From Picosynechococcus sp. PCC 7002 (GTDB lineage: Bacteria > Cyanobacteriota > Cyanobacteriia > Cyanobacteriales > MRBY01): a DNA stretch of 64,000 nt. Positions within the stretch are counted from its first letter, which is position 1, and each line of letters opens with the position of its first letter. The notes beneath the pieces were generated by a model, which ran no database searches, was not told where the DNA came from, and worked only from the letters and a program-made list of their open reading frames with translations. A program made the position numbers and the translations under genes. Shown piece by piece: positions 1 to 8,562 of the stretch. The stretch covers positions 806,001 to 870,000 of the forward strand of contig NZ_CAWLFA010000001.1 of assembly GCF_963860125.1 (NCBI RefSeq), in the 5' to 3' direction.

Positions 1-19
1 ATTTACAGCATCAAAAATG

Positions 20-52
20 GTGGGGAGCTGTCCTAGGGCAACCCCACTTTTT
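20..52 (+). terminator. Rho-independent terminator of a gene upstream of the window
   Basis: GTGGGG (20-25) pairs with CCCCAC (42-47). The inner arms TGTCC/GGGCA can also pair, and five T follow at once. No gene in the window ends just before it, so it probably closes a plus-strand gene lying left of position 1. Confidence 0.6.
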
Positions 53-130
53 CATGGGTACGGGTTTTGGATTCGCTACATTGAAAAGAAAGGCCATTGA
101 GTCCCCCGCAACTGTCTCCTAAATGTCACC

Positions 131-421
131 ATGCTAAGACGACCTGCTTTTCCCATAACCGCCGTTGTTTTGCTCCTGACAACGCCCCTCTCGATCGCCT
201 TGCCGCCCCCAGAGGATTTACCCGAAGAAGTCCTGCGCCCGGAAATAATTACCGAAGGGCGATCGCCCATTGATGGAGAACCCGTCACCGCCCAAGAATA
301 CGCCGAAATCCAACAGGAACAGGCGGAACGAAATCTTCCCCCCACCGTCAATGCAGACATCCAGCACACCATTTTTCTTCTCCGGTTGCGGAAACTGCTG
401 CAAACAATTTCTCCTTTTTAA
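131..421 (+). CDS. small secreted protein of unknown function
   Basis: This is a 96-residue protein that I do not recognise. Residues 1-24 form a plausible signal peptide: positive start MLRR, then a hydrophobic stretch, then an Ala/Leu-Pro border. The mature part is acidic and proline-rich, with many Glu-Gln residues, and ends in a short basic helix. It probably acts in the periplasm or thylakoid lumen. No clear Shine-Dalgarno sequence precedes the ATG, so the start is chosen for the signal peptide. It lies about 150 bp before the DUF3747 gene on the same strand but need not be in one operon. Confidence 0.6.
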   Translation: MLRRPAFPITAVVLLLTTPLSIALPPPEDLPEEVLRPEIITEGRSPIDGEPVTAQEYAEIQQEQAERNLPPTVNADIQHTIFLLRLRKLLQTISPF

Positions 422-574
422 ACTGTGTCAGCACACGGAACTATAAATTTTTGTTGACTGATGGCCGGATAGGGGATGGGAGAGGCAAAAGTCCGGTGCT
501 AAAATGCTGGCAATTCTGAGCTTTCCCCCAGGGGAAAACCCAGGCCCATTGTTCGTTTTGGTGATGAGGATCAG

Positions 575-1699
575 ATGAATATTCGCGCAGGTCTCACGGC
601 GTTGGGGGTGAGTATGGCTACCCTAGGGCCCATTAGCTTTGCACCCATAGCCCAAGCTAATAGCGGTTTGTTTGGCACCCAGGATTTGACCCCTGGAGAT
701 GTGGTGGCGATCGCCGTCCCCCTTGCTGGTGGTGAAGCCTATAATCTTGTGATCCTCGAACAACTCGACCAAAACCGGGCCTGTTGGCGAGAACAGGGAG
801 GTTCCCCCACGGTCATTGATCCGCTACTGTTGCAATTTGACTTTACGGGGATTTGTGGCCGCAGCACCGATTCCAACGGCTATTCCCTGCGCCTAGGGGA
901 GCAAGATATGGCTTGGCGCTATCGCCTCCAGTTGGTTCAGGAAAGGGGAGCCGTTGTCCTCAAGGCTTTTGATGTGGAAAATCCGGGGCGATCGCCCATC
1001 GAAGTGGGAGATACTGGAGGGCTGGCCCAGGGGATGCTGAAGATTAATCTCAATCCGGGTTGGCGCATGGCGAAACGCACCTACGAAGGAAAAACCCTGG
1101 GTCACATTTACCTCGCCAATGAACGACCCCGCGACCAATTGGTTGCTGCCGATCCCCGACAGGAATGGGTTGCAACGGCGCCCACCACCTATACCAGTAG
1201 CAAAATCACCGAAAAATCGGTCTCTGGCAGCGAAACAATTCAGATTTTTGTGCCTCCCTACCAAGAAACCACCAGTCGCCCGAACGAAACCCTCGTGGCG
1301 GCGATTACAGTTCCCGCAGCTCCTGAACCCATCGTGAGTCTACCGAGCAATCCCAGCAATCCCAACGTTCTCCCTGTCCCCCAACGCTCTATCCCCACCT
1401 ACAGTTCCAGTAACACCGGGGTCATTCGCCTTGAAGAACCCGGTCAACAACCGCCGCCGCCGCCCAATAGCGTTTCCTTGGCCCAGAGCTTAGGTTTGCG
1501 GTACCGGGTGGTGGTTGATGCCCAAACTCCAGAACAAAAAGAACGGTTAAAGGCTGTGATTCCGGATGCGTTTCATACTTGGGTTGGCGATCGCCGGATG
1601 ATGCAAGCCGGGGCCTTCGCCGCCGAATTTGAAGCCCAAGATCTGCAAATGCGCTTGCGAGAAACGGGTCTAGCGGTACAAATTGTCCCTGTGCAGTAA
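575..1699 (+). CDS. DUF3747 secreted protein with SPOR-like C-terminus
   Basis: This 374-residue exported protein has a signal peptide (residues 1-28, ending AQA). A cyanobacterial DUF3747 domain follows at about residues 30-170, with the family hallmarks SGLFGTQDL near the start, one Cys in NRACWRE and a second in FTGICGR. A long Pro/Ser/Thr-rich linker (about 210-300) leads to a SPOR-like tail (about 305-374) with the pattern YRVVVDA...AGAF. SPOR domains bind denuded peptidoglycan, so an envelope location is inferred. The start has GAGG about 7 bases upstream. The function of DUF3747 is unknown to me. The VOC gene begins within 4 bp of its stop, which suggests co-transcription. Confidence 0.75.
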   Translation: MNIRAGLTALGVSMATLGPISFAPIAQANSGLFGTQDLTPGDVVAIAVPLAGGEAYNLVILEQLDQNRACWREQGGSPTVIDPLLLQFDFTGICGRSTDSNGYSLRLGEQDMAWRYRLQLVQERGAVVLKAFDVENPGRSPIEVGDTGGLAQGMLKINLNPGWRMAKRTYEGKTLGHIYLANERPRDQLVAADPRQEWVATAPTTYTSSKITEKSVSGSETIQIFVPPYQETTSRPNETLVAAITVPAAPEPIVSLPSNPSNPNVLPVPQRSIPTYSSSNTGVIRLEEPGQQPPPPPNSVSLAQSLGLRYRVVVDAQTPEQKERLKAVIPDAFHTWVGDRRMMQAGAFAAEFEAQDLQMRLRETGLAVQIVPVQ

Positions 1700-1702
1700 G
1701 TG

Positions 1703-2086
1703 ATGGCAAATTTTTCAGAAATCTTTGTGGCGATCGCCGCTGACCCTTGGCAGGAGGTGGTTGACTTTTACCGTGGCCTCCTGAATGACGAACCCGCAAG
1801 CTACAGCCAAGATCGTTACGCGGAGTTTTTGATTCAGGGTCTGAAGTTGGGCATTTTTAAACCCAGTCCCCAACACCAATCAGAATTTACCGGAACCTCA
1901 GGCGCTTTGAGTTTTTGCCTAGAAGTTGATGATCTCGAAGAGGCGATCGCCACCGTGCAAGCTTTGGGAGGAACGATAGACAGCGAAATCAGTATAGCCT
2001 CCCATGGACGCGAATGTTACGCCTACGATCCTGCCCAAAACCGCTTAATTCTGCACCAAAGTAATGCTATTCAAGTCAATCCCTAG
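1703..2086 (+). CDS. VOC (glyoxalase/bleomycin resistance fold) family protein
   Basis: This 127-residue protein has the VOC beta-alpha-beta-beta-beta pattern: an N-terminal strand FVAIAA, a helix with DPWQEVVDFYRG, the central LSFCLEVDDLEEAI, and the C-terminal strand ECYAYDPAQNRLILHQ. Such proteins are small metal-dependent lyases, isomerases, dioxygenases or antibiotic-binding proteins. The metal ligands are not obvious, so no reaction is assigned. A GTG one codon upstream, partly overlapping the preceding stop, is an equally possible start. It is tightly linked to the DUF3747 gene. Its stop overlaps the stop of the convergent downstream gene by 4 bp. Confidence 0.75.
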   Translation: MANFSEIFVAIAADPWQEVVDFYRGLLNDEPASYSQDRYAEFLIQGLKLGIFKPSPQHQSEFTGTSGALSFCLEVDDLEEAIATVQALGGTIDSEISIASHGRECYAYDPAQNRLILHQSNAIQVNP

Positions 2087-2325
2087 GGCTGGCTCCCTGC
2101 TTCCTGTTCCATTTCTTCTACGGCCTTTTCCGTCCGCTCATGGGGATCTTTAAATCCCTCCCGTGGCAAAATACCCAGGACAAGATTGTTTACGGTTGCC
2201 TTTATTTGTTTACTCGCCCCCTTGAGAGGTTCCGGTAAAAAGACGTCTCCCACCGCCACAAATGCCAACAACAGAAAAATAACTAACTTCACCGAATTGC
2301 CTGCACTCATGAACTTAACTTTCAT
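2083..2325 (-). CDS. small membrane-anchored protein, unknown function
   Basis: This 80-residue protein has one hydrophobic segment (about residues 10-25, VKLVIFLLLAFVAVGDV), a middle amphipathic part and an acidic Glu-rich tail. It is probably anchored by the N-terminal segment with a soluble tail. The start MKVKF is preferred over a longer frame because AGGAAGG lies just upstream in the right position. I do not recognise a family beyond a likely cyanobacterial conserved hypothetical. It is convergent with the VOC gene and overlaps it by 4 bp. Confidence 0.6.
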   Translation of the reverse strand: MKVKFMSAGNSVKLVIFLLLAFVAVGDVFLPEPLKGASKQIKATVNNLVLGILPREGFKDPHERTEKAVEEMEQEAGSQP

Positions 2326-2541
2326 GGATCTATCCTTCCTCGTAAACGGCCACGGAAATATTTCTCTCAATTTTTATACTATGGCAACACCTGGCCCAGT
2401 GGCATCGATACTAAATATTGGCTTAAATCTTGATCTTGGCACTCCTGGAAAATTTCCTTGCCCAAACCCCAAAGGCGTAAAATATCAACCATGTCCCCTG
2501 GCCTGTAATTTGTAGTTTCTACTATTTAACAAATCGAGACG

Positions 2542-2859
2542 ATGAGCGAAGAAACCCCCGACCTAAAACCAGACGAAACCTTACCCAGTCCTTTGCGGTG
2601 TTGGTACGGTACTGCCGTTGCTGGTTCCATGTCCTTTGCAGCCTACCTTTTAACAAATAAAGTCATTGCGGGCTTTGCTAGTAAACCGCCCACGGGAAAT
2701 GGTCTTGCCATCCAAATCGGGATCACAGTACGCACCCTCATTATGGGCTTATTTACCATGGCGACCGGGGTATTTGGCCTCATTGCTGTAGGTCTATTTA
2801 TTTTGGGTCTCCAGTCTCTCTTGAGCGGTAAGCAAACAACTTCCCCTGGTGATTCATAA
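2542..2859 (+). CDS. DUF3082 two-TM membrane protein
   Basis: This 105-residue protein matches the cyanobacterial/plastid DUF3082 pattern. It has a short acidic N-terminus, then LRCWYGTAVAGSMSFAAYLL as a first membrane segment with LTNKVIAGFASKP after it. A glycine-rich segment (about 60-95, ending GLFILGLQSLL) closes it. The function is unknown. It stands alone between convergent neighbours, and the porin terminator lies immediately behind it. Confidence 0.75.
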   Translation: MSEETPDLKPDETLPSPLRCWYGTAVAGSMSFAAYLLTNKVIAGFASKPPTGNGLAIQIGITVRTLIMGLFTMATGVFGLIAVGLFILGLQSLLSGKQTTSPGDS

Positions 2860-2860
2860 G

Positions 2861-2887
2861 AAAAAACCCTAGAATTGCTTCCAGGGT
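2861..2887 (-). terminator. Rho-independent terminator of the porin gene
   Basis: On the minus strand ACCCTGGAA and TTCTAGGGT form a 9-bp stem (one G-T pair) around GCAA, followed by a T run. It lies about 60 bp past the porin stop codon. Confidence 0.75.
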
Positions 2888-2943
2888 CAGGTCATTATTT
2901 TTCAGCATTTTCAGTTAAGCAGCTTCACTCGCTGCCAGCTCCT

Positions 2944-4554
2944 CTAGAACGAGAAGGTTGTCCGAATCGTGCCAATGATGATGTCTTCGTTATCCTCATT
3001 TTGATTTGGGTTAATCAGCCAAATTACACCAGGGGTAATGGAAATATTCTTGCTCAACTGATATTTATAAAGCCCTTCAATGTGTAAAGGCATATCATCA
3101 GTAAAGCCTCGGGGTGTACTGCCACCAATTTCTAGGTTTGTGGCGTAGGGCTCAGAACCAACGATGATTGCCCCCATGTTGCCAGGCTTACCAAGGTCAG
3201 GCAATGCCAAAATACCAGCCCAAGTCCAGATATCCGCTTCACCTTCATCGAACTTGGCATCGGTATAGCCGACCCAACCGCGAAGACTGATTTTATCGGT
3301 AACATCCCATTGAACCTGGCCACCAAACGAATTCGTTTCCACATTGTTTATAGCCATGCCCATGCCGGAGTTATTCAGATTATTAGCCCAGCCAGTTCCC
3401 GTACCACCATAGGCAAAATCACTACTATCAGTAGCATAGCCGCGGACATAGTTCACCCCAAATTTAAACTTGTCACTGGGCTTGATTGCCAATTGCGCCA
3501 TTGCGGAGTAGGTGCCGTTAAATAGTCCTTCTCCTTCGCTCGGATCACTGCCATTTGTTGCAAGATATCCCGCCGAAAGCTGGAAGACGTCATTAAAGTC
3601 ATGTTTAATCCCAATCCCGGTAGTGGAAGTACCAATCCCCAGACGATAAATTGGGTTGCGCTCACCGAAACGAGAGAGGGCACCATTTGAACCACCACCA
3701 GCTTCTAGACCTGTGTTGAAGGTATCTGCATAGAAGTGGTGAGCACCGAGAATCGCCATCGCCGTGACAGTTGTGCTATCACCAACTGGAAAGGCATAGT
3801 GCAGTCGATCGATTGTGACGTCGTTGTCACGTTCACCATCATAAGAAAAACGTCCTTCTTGAGTTCTAGGGACAAATCCAGATCCCAAAGTATCGTATTG
3901 CCCTGTAAATGAAGGGCCAGAATTTCCGGCACTTAAACGTGTATAGAGCCGATCTTTGCCAGTAAAGCTGGTGACTAGCATTAAGCGAACTTTGTCTTGA
4001 AAAACGGTTTGGGCATCATCGATGCCATCGCCAAAAGCATCAGAAACATTAAAAGAAACTTCGCCCACCAGCTTGGTCGTCGTTGAAAACTGATGATCTT
4101 CGAGGAATTCGACGCGGCCTTCGAGGTCATCAACGCGGGCTCCGAGGGTTGCGAGTTCTGCTTCAAATTCATTAACGAGGCGACGTAGCGCAGCGAGATC
4201 TTCTGCCGTAACTTCAGAACTGCCACTGGTGATCAGCCGCTCAATTTGCTGTAAACAGGCATTTAAACCAGCGGCAAATTCATAACGACTGAGGGGACGG
4301 TTGCCACGATAGGTACCATCGGGATAGCCAACAATACAGTTGTAGTTTTCGACTAAATTTCGCAGCGCATCAAAGGCCCAGTCAGAGGGAGAAACATCGC
4401 TGAGCTGGAAAATACTATTGACTTGAGCGGTAGCACTGTTCGCACTGTACTGATTAATTTGTTCGAGCAATCCTTGGTTATCTGCGGCGATCGCCTGGCT
4501 GGCCATCGTCACAAAAGCGGTTGCAGCTAAAGATACAGTTTTCAAAGAAGTCAT
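2944..4554 (-). CDS. iron-uptake/SomA-type porin with SLH domain
   Basis: This 536-residue outer-membrane porin is of the cyanobacterial SomA/iron uptake porin type. It has a signal peptide (1-23, ending AIA). An SLH domain at about 50-110 carries LSDVSPSDWAFDALRNLVENYNC and YPDGTYRGNRPLSRYEFAAGLN, and would bind peptidoglycan-linked polymer. A short coiled coil (about 110-155, VNEFEAELATLGARVDDLEGRV) is followed by an OprB-like beta barrel that ends in the aromatic TTFSF, the usual last strand. Family members pass small solutes and inorganic ions. The gene is monocistronic, with a terminator directly downstream and about 200 bp of upstream regulatory space. Confidence 0.9.
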   Translation of the reverse strand: MTSLKTVSLAATAFVTMASQAIAADNQGLLEQINQYSANSATAQVNSIFQLSDVSPSDWAFDALRNLVENYNCIVGYPDGTYRGNRPLSRYEFAAGLNACLQQIERLITSGSSEVTAEDLAALRRLVNEFEAELATLGARVDDLEGRVEFLEDHQFSTTTKLVGEVSFNVSDAFGDGIDDAQTVFQDKVRLMLVTSFTGKDRLYTRLSAGNSGPSFTGQYDTLGSGFVPRTQEGRFSYDGERDNDVTIDRLHYAFPVGDSTTVTAMAILGAHHFYADTFNTGLEAGGGSNGALSRFGERNPIYRLGIGTSTTGIGIKHDFNDVFQLSAGYLATNGSDPSEGEGLFNGTYSAMAQLAIKPSDKFKFGVNYVRGYATDSSDFAYGGTGTGWANNLNNSGMGMAINNVETNSFGGQVQWDVTDKISLRGWVGYTDAKFDEGEADIWTWAGILALPDLGKPGNMGAIIVGSEPYATNLEIGGSTPRGFTDDMPLHIEGLYKYQLSKNISITPGVIWLINPNQNEDNEDIIIGTIRTTFSF

Positions 4555-4800
4555 AGTTTGGTGTTTGTCCTCACACCCGAAGCTTTGATTTTGGCAAGGT
4601 TAACCAAAGTTGAAGTCGGGGTTAAAAAATGAATGGCTTAGTTTTGCCATGACTTATGGTGAAAGTTTTGTAGTATTTCCTACGAAATTGCAGCGGTGAT
4701 GCAAATTTAGCGAATACTACATGGGAGTTCTGGATGTAACCCCCTTGGGGAAGGCTTGTATCCTAGAAAAAGAAAAATATTTTTTGAGGTTAGTGAAATT

Positions 4801-5310
4801 ATGGTTCTTGTGGCCGCGCAATTTGTTCGACGTGTGGGAATGATTTTTTTGTTGGCGATCGCCATGATGATTTTTATAACCCCAGAGGCGATCGCCGCCA
4901 GTAAGCTGAACTACACCTATTCGGAACTGCCGAACCATGACTTTGCCCACGAAAATCTCCAGGCAGCGAGCTTTGCCCGGGCCGATGTGCGGGGGAGCGA
5001 CTTTACTGGCAGTGACCTAAGCCGAGCGATCCTCACCGAAGGCAAATTTATGGAGGCCAATCTCACCGAAGCCAACCTTTCCGAAGCCTTTATGGATCAA
5101 GTCAACATGGAAGGTGCAAACCTCACCAACGCCCTTTTTGTCGATGCCGTTGCACCGGGGACAAATTTTGCCGAAGCGATTATCGACGGGGCTGATTTTT
5201 CTGGTGCGCTTCTCGACCGTTACCAACTGTCTGAACTCTGCAAACGAGCCAGCGGCACTAATACCATCACTGGCATTGACACCCGCTACAGTCTCAACTG
5301 TAAAAATTAG
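4801..5310 (+). CDS. pentapeptide-repeat protein, probably thylakoid lumen/periplasm
   Basis: This 169-residue protein has an N-terminal signal peptide (about 1-33, ending AIAA). A pentapeptide-repeat solenoid spans about residues 55-145, with A(D/N)LXX units such as ARADVRGSDFTGSDLSRA and ANLTEANLSEA. Two cysteines near the C-terminus (ELCKRASG and SLNCKN) could form a disulfide, as in the lumenal pentapeptide proteins TL15/TL17 of plastids. The start is set at MVLVAAQ because GAGG precedes it; an upstream in-frame ATG would add 15 residues. The molecular role is unknown. Confidence 0.8.
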   Translation: MVLVAAQFVRRVGMIFLLAIAMMIFITPEAIAASKLNYTYSELPNHDFAHENLQAASFARADVRGSDFTGSDLSRAILTEGKFMEANLTEANLSEAFMDQVNMEGANLTNALFVDAVAPGTNFAEAIIDGADFSGALLDRYQLSELCKRASGTNTITGIDTRYSLNCKN

Positions 5311-5364
5311 TCCCCCTGGGAATTAGCAAAATATCCAGGAGATCTTTGGTCGCGATTTTTCAAA

Positions 5365-5441
<77 letters not shown>

Positions 5442-5534
5442 AAAAACAGAACCTATACTAACACAGGTAAACCTTGCTACGATAAAAACTTGTCCGTTAA
5501 GTCCAAAATTCTCAAAAGATAAGGAGCGATCGCC

Positions 5535-6440
5535 GTGGCGGTAAAACCAGATTGGCTCAGAGTAAAGGCCCCCCAATGGCAACGGGTTGGCAGCGTCAAA
5601 GAAATTTTACGGGACCTCAGCCTCAACACCGTCTGCGAAGAAGCCTCCTGTCCCAACATTGGCGAATGTTTTAATGCAGGCACCGCCACCTTTTTGATTA
5701 TGGGGCCAGCCTGCACCCGTGCTTGCCCCTACTGCGACATTGACTTCGACAAAGTGCCCCGGGGTTTAGATCCCACAGAACCCGACAATCTTGCCGAAGC
5801 CGTCCGCCGTCTGAATCTCAATCATGTCGTGATCACTTCCGTCAACCGTGACGATCTCCCCGATGGTGGCGCAAGCCAATTTGTAAAATGTATCGAACGA
5901 ACTCGCGAACTGTCACCCAAAACCACCATTGAAGTCTTGATTCCTGACCTCTGCGGTAATTGGGACGCCCTCAAAACGATCCTTGATGCTGCCCCCGAAG
6001 TGTTGAACCACAACACCGAGACCGTCCCCCGTCTTTATAAAAAAACGCGTCCCCAAGGGGATTATCAACGTTCCCTGGAGTTACTCCAGCGCACCCGCGA
6101 GCTAACCCCCTGGGTTTACACCAAATCGGGGATTATGGTTGGCCTTGGAGAAACCGATGCCGAAGTGCGTGAAGTAATGCGTGATCTGCGAGCCGTAGAC
6201 TGTGACATTCTCACCATTGGTCAATACCTCCAGCCCACCCAAAAACATTTAGGGGTGCAAGATTTTATTACCCCAGCACAATTTGACGCTTGGCGGGAAT
6301 ATGGTGAATCCCTCGGCTTTTTGCAAGTAGTATCTAGCCCCCTCACCCGCAGTTCCTACCATGCCGAACAGGTGCGGCGCTTAATGGAAACCCACCCACG
6401 ATCTAAGCCAGAACTCAGTCAGTTACATTCACTAAAATAA
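5535..6440 (+). CDS. lipA: lipoyl synthase
   Basis: LipA is a radical-SAM enzyme that inserts two sulfurs into octanoyl groups on lipoyl domains (pyruvate dehydrogenase E2, glycine cleavage H protein). All family marks are present in 301 residues. The auxiliary-cluster motif CEEASCPNIGECF is at about 36-48, the radical-SAM motif CTRACPYCD at about 62-70, and the C-terminal RSSYHA supplies the serine ligand. The start is GTG, supported by AAGGAG at 5521-5526. Both cluster sites are intact, so it should be active. Cyanobacteria commonly have more than one lipA; the rest of the genome is not visible. Confidence 0.95.
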   Translation: MAVKPDWLRVKAPQWQRVGSVKEILRDLSLNTVCEEASCPNIGECFNAGTATFLIMGPACTRACPYCDIDFDKVPRGLDPTEPDNLAEAVRRLNLNHVVITSVNRDDLPDGGASQFVKCIERTRELSPKTTIEVLIPDLCGNWDALKTILDAAPEVLNHNTETVPRLYKKTRPQGDYQRSLELLQRTRELTPWVYTKSGIMVGLGETDAEVREVMRDLRAVDCDILTIGQYLQPTQKHLGVQDFITPAQFDAWREYGESLGFLQVVSSPLTRSSYHAEQVRRLMETHPRSKPELSQLHSLK

Positions 6441-6468
6441 AAAATAGTTTCCATCTACGGTACGTTCC

Positions 6469-7032
6469 ATGGTGCAAGCACTAAGTCGCTCAATGACCCT
6501 AGAAGAATTCCTGGCGCTACCAGAGACTAAACCTGCCAACGAATATATCGATGGGATGATTCGTCAAAAGCCAATGCCCCAAGGAAAACATCGCCTCCTA
6601 CAACGGGAATTAACCCTTGCCCTCACCATGGCTTTTCGCCCGGAGAAAACAGCTCAGGTTTTTCCAGAACTACGTTGTACTTTTGGGGAACGCTCCATTG
6701 TGCCGGACGTTGCAGTGTTTAAAACAGAACGAATCCCTCGGGATGACAACGATGAAATTGCCAATGTTTTTAAGCTTGCACCGGATTGGTTAATTGAAAT
6801 TTTGTCTCCCAATCAAAGCCATAGCCGTGTTATTCGTAACATCCTCCACTGTTTAGCTTATGGAACAGAAATGGGGTGGCTGATTGACCCCCAAGAAGCC
6901 TGTATTTTCGTTTATCAGCCAGATAAATCTGTACAGGTGTTTGATCAGCAAGCCCAAAGTTTACCAATGCCGACTTTTGCTCAATCATTGACTTTAAGGG
7001 GAGATGAGATTTTTGCTTGGTTAAAAAATTAG
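6469..7032 (+). CDS. Uma2-family (DUF820) putative nuclease-fold protein
   Basis: This 187-residue protein belongs to the family greatly expanded in cyanobacteria and related to PD-(D/E)xK nucleases. It contains MTLEEFLALPETKPANEYIDG at the start, then PDVAVF (about 84-89) and DWLIEILSPNQSHSRV (about 107-122), which hold the conserved acidic residues of the fold. Whether family members cut DNA in vivo is not established. It sits 28 bp after lipA and 13 bp before the cysteine desulfurase, so the three may share transcripts. Confidence 0.85.
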   Translation: MVQALSRSMTLEEFLALPETKPANEYIDGMIRQKPMPQGKHRLLQRELTLALTMAFRPEKTAQVFPELRCTFGERSIVPDVAVFKTERIPRDDNDEIANVFKLAPDWLIEILSPNQSHSRVIRNILHCLAYGTEMGWLIDPQEACIFVYQPDKSVQVFDQQAQSLPMPTFAQSLTLRGDEIFAWLKN

Positions 7033-7045
7033 GCTATTTTTTGTG

Positions 7046-8182
7046 ATGAAGCGTCCCATTTATCTCGATAACCATGCGACAACTCCCGTTGATCCGCAGG
7101 TATTAGAAGCGATGTTGCCCTATTTTACGGAGCAGTTTGGTAATCCTGCGAGTGCTGGCCATGTTTATGGGTGGGAAGCGGTGGCGGCAGTGGAACGATC
7201 CAGAGAAATGATCGCCAGTAGTATTGGGGCAGAACCAGAGGAAATTGTTTTTACGAGCGGGGCGACGGAGGCAAATAATTTAGCGATTAAAGGAGTAGCT
7301 GAGGCTTATTTTGACAAAGGCAGGCATATTGTTACGGTGCAAACGGAACATCGAGCGGTGCTTGACCCCTGTGCCTATTTGGAAACTTTGGGGTTTGAGG
7401 TGACTCATCTGCCCGTGCAAGCCAATGGCTTATTGGATTTATCTTTGTTGGAAAAAGCACTCCGTCAAGATACGGTGCTGGTCTCGGTAATGGCGGCCAA
7501 TAACGAGATTGGCGTACTCCAACCCGTCGCCGAGATTGGCACCCTCTGTCATGATCGAGGTGTTTTATTTCACTGTGACGCGGCCCAGGCGATCGCCAAA
7601 ATTCCCCTAAATGTCCAAACCCAAAATATTGACCTGCTGTCCCTGACAGCCCATAAAATTTATGGCCCCAAGGGAATCGGTGCGTTGTACGTGCGCCGCA
7701 AAAATCCCCGGGTCAATCTTGCGCCCCAACTCCACGGCGGCGGCCAAGAACGGGGGCGGCGATCGGGCACCCTCTATACGCCGCAAATTGTTGGCTTTGG
7801 CAAGGCCGTCGAAATTGGTCTGGCCCAGATGGATGAAGAAAATGCCAAGATTAAACTATTACGCGATCGCCTTTGGCAGCAACTCCAACCCCTAGAGGGC
7901 ATTTATCTAAACGGCGACCTCGACCAACGGCTCCTCCATAATCTCAACATCAGTATCGAAAATATTGATGGCACAGCCCTCCTTTTGGCACTGCGCAATA
8001 CCGTCGCCCTTTCCGCTGGTTCCGCCTGTAGTTCCGGTAAACCCTCCCATGTCCTTACTGCCCTGGGGCGATCGCCAGCCCTTTGTCGCGCCTCCCTCCG
8101 CTTTGGTTTAGGCCGTTTCACCACTGCTACCGATATCGATCACGTCGCCTACACCCTACAGCACACCCTCCACAGCCTCTGA
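7046..8182 (+). CDS. cysteine desulfurase, NifS/IscS type
   Basis: This is a PLP enzyme (378 residues) that removes sulfur from cysteine to supply Fe-S clusters and other thio-cofactors. The N-terminal IYLDNHATTPVDP, the PLP-lysine region LTAHKIYGPKGIGALY and the catalytic-cysteine loop SAGSACSSGKPSH are all present. A GTG one codon upstream could also start translation. Its position two genes after lipA, a consumer of Fe-S sulfur, makes a supply role attractive, but that is inference. No iscU or iscR is adjacent. Confidence 0.92.
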   Translation: MKRPIYLDNHATTPVDPQVLEAMLPYFTEQFGNPASAGHVYGWEAVAAVERSREMIASSIGAEPEEIVFTSGATEANNLAIKGVAEAYFDKGRHIVTVQTEHRAVLDPCAYLETLGFEVTHLPVQANGLLDLSLLEKALRQDTVLVSVMAANNEIGVLQPVAEIGTLCHDRGVLFHCDAAQAIAKIPLNVQTQNIDLLSLTAHKIYGPKGIGALYVRRKNPRVNLAPQLHGGGQERGRRSGTLYTPQIVGFGKAVEIGLAQMDEENAKIKLLRDRLWQQLQPLEGIYLNGDLDQRLLHNLNISIENIDGTALLLALRNTVALSAGSACSSGKPSHVLTALGRSPALCRASLRFGLGRFTTATDIDHVAYTLQHTLHSL

Positions 8183-8562
8183 AAAATGCCCACCAAGACC
8201 CCATGAAAGTGATCCAAAGTGAACACTTGGCTTTAGAATGGAATCTGAGGCGATTGCAAATATGCCGCTAAACCTTCCTGTATTTAGCCGTAACCGTCTT
8301 CTCCCTTTACACAGCGTGTGAAGAAAGAATTTGCTCCGGTCTTTGTTTGTTGTTGCGGTAATCCTAACCTTTTCCTCAATGACACAAGATCCGGCGATCG
8401 CCTACCATTTCATCTCACCCAGCCATACATAGACTCATGTCTGCGGTGAAGTCTGCACGAAACAAGAAATATCCAGCCTAGTTTCAAAGCATTTATTTCA
8501 GACAACAGAACTTGCATAGAACAGTTTTTTCAGCATTAAGCGAAAAAAATCGAGGAATTTGA
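8183..8562 (+). other. 380-bp gap: leader/promoter region of rne
   Basis: No credible gene is seen. The stretch has one HIP1 site near 8394 and becomes AT-rich before rne. A long 5' untranslated leader is likely, because RNase E mRNAs in cyanobacteria and enterobacteria carry long leaders used for autoregulation. I could not identify a defined structure. Confidence 0.4.

Noticed and set aside
893..1264. A 123-codon frame antisense to the DUF3747 gene.
   Set aside because: It is a shadow of a well-supported gene in GC-rich sequence, with no start signal or family resemblance.
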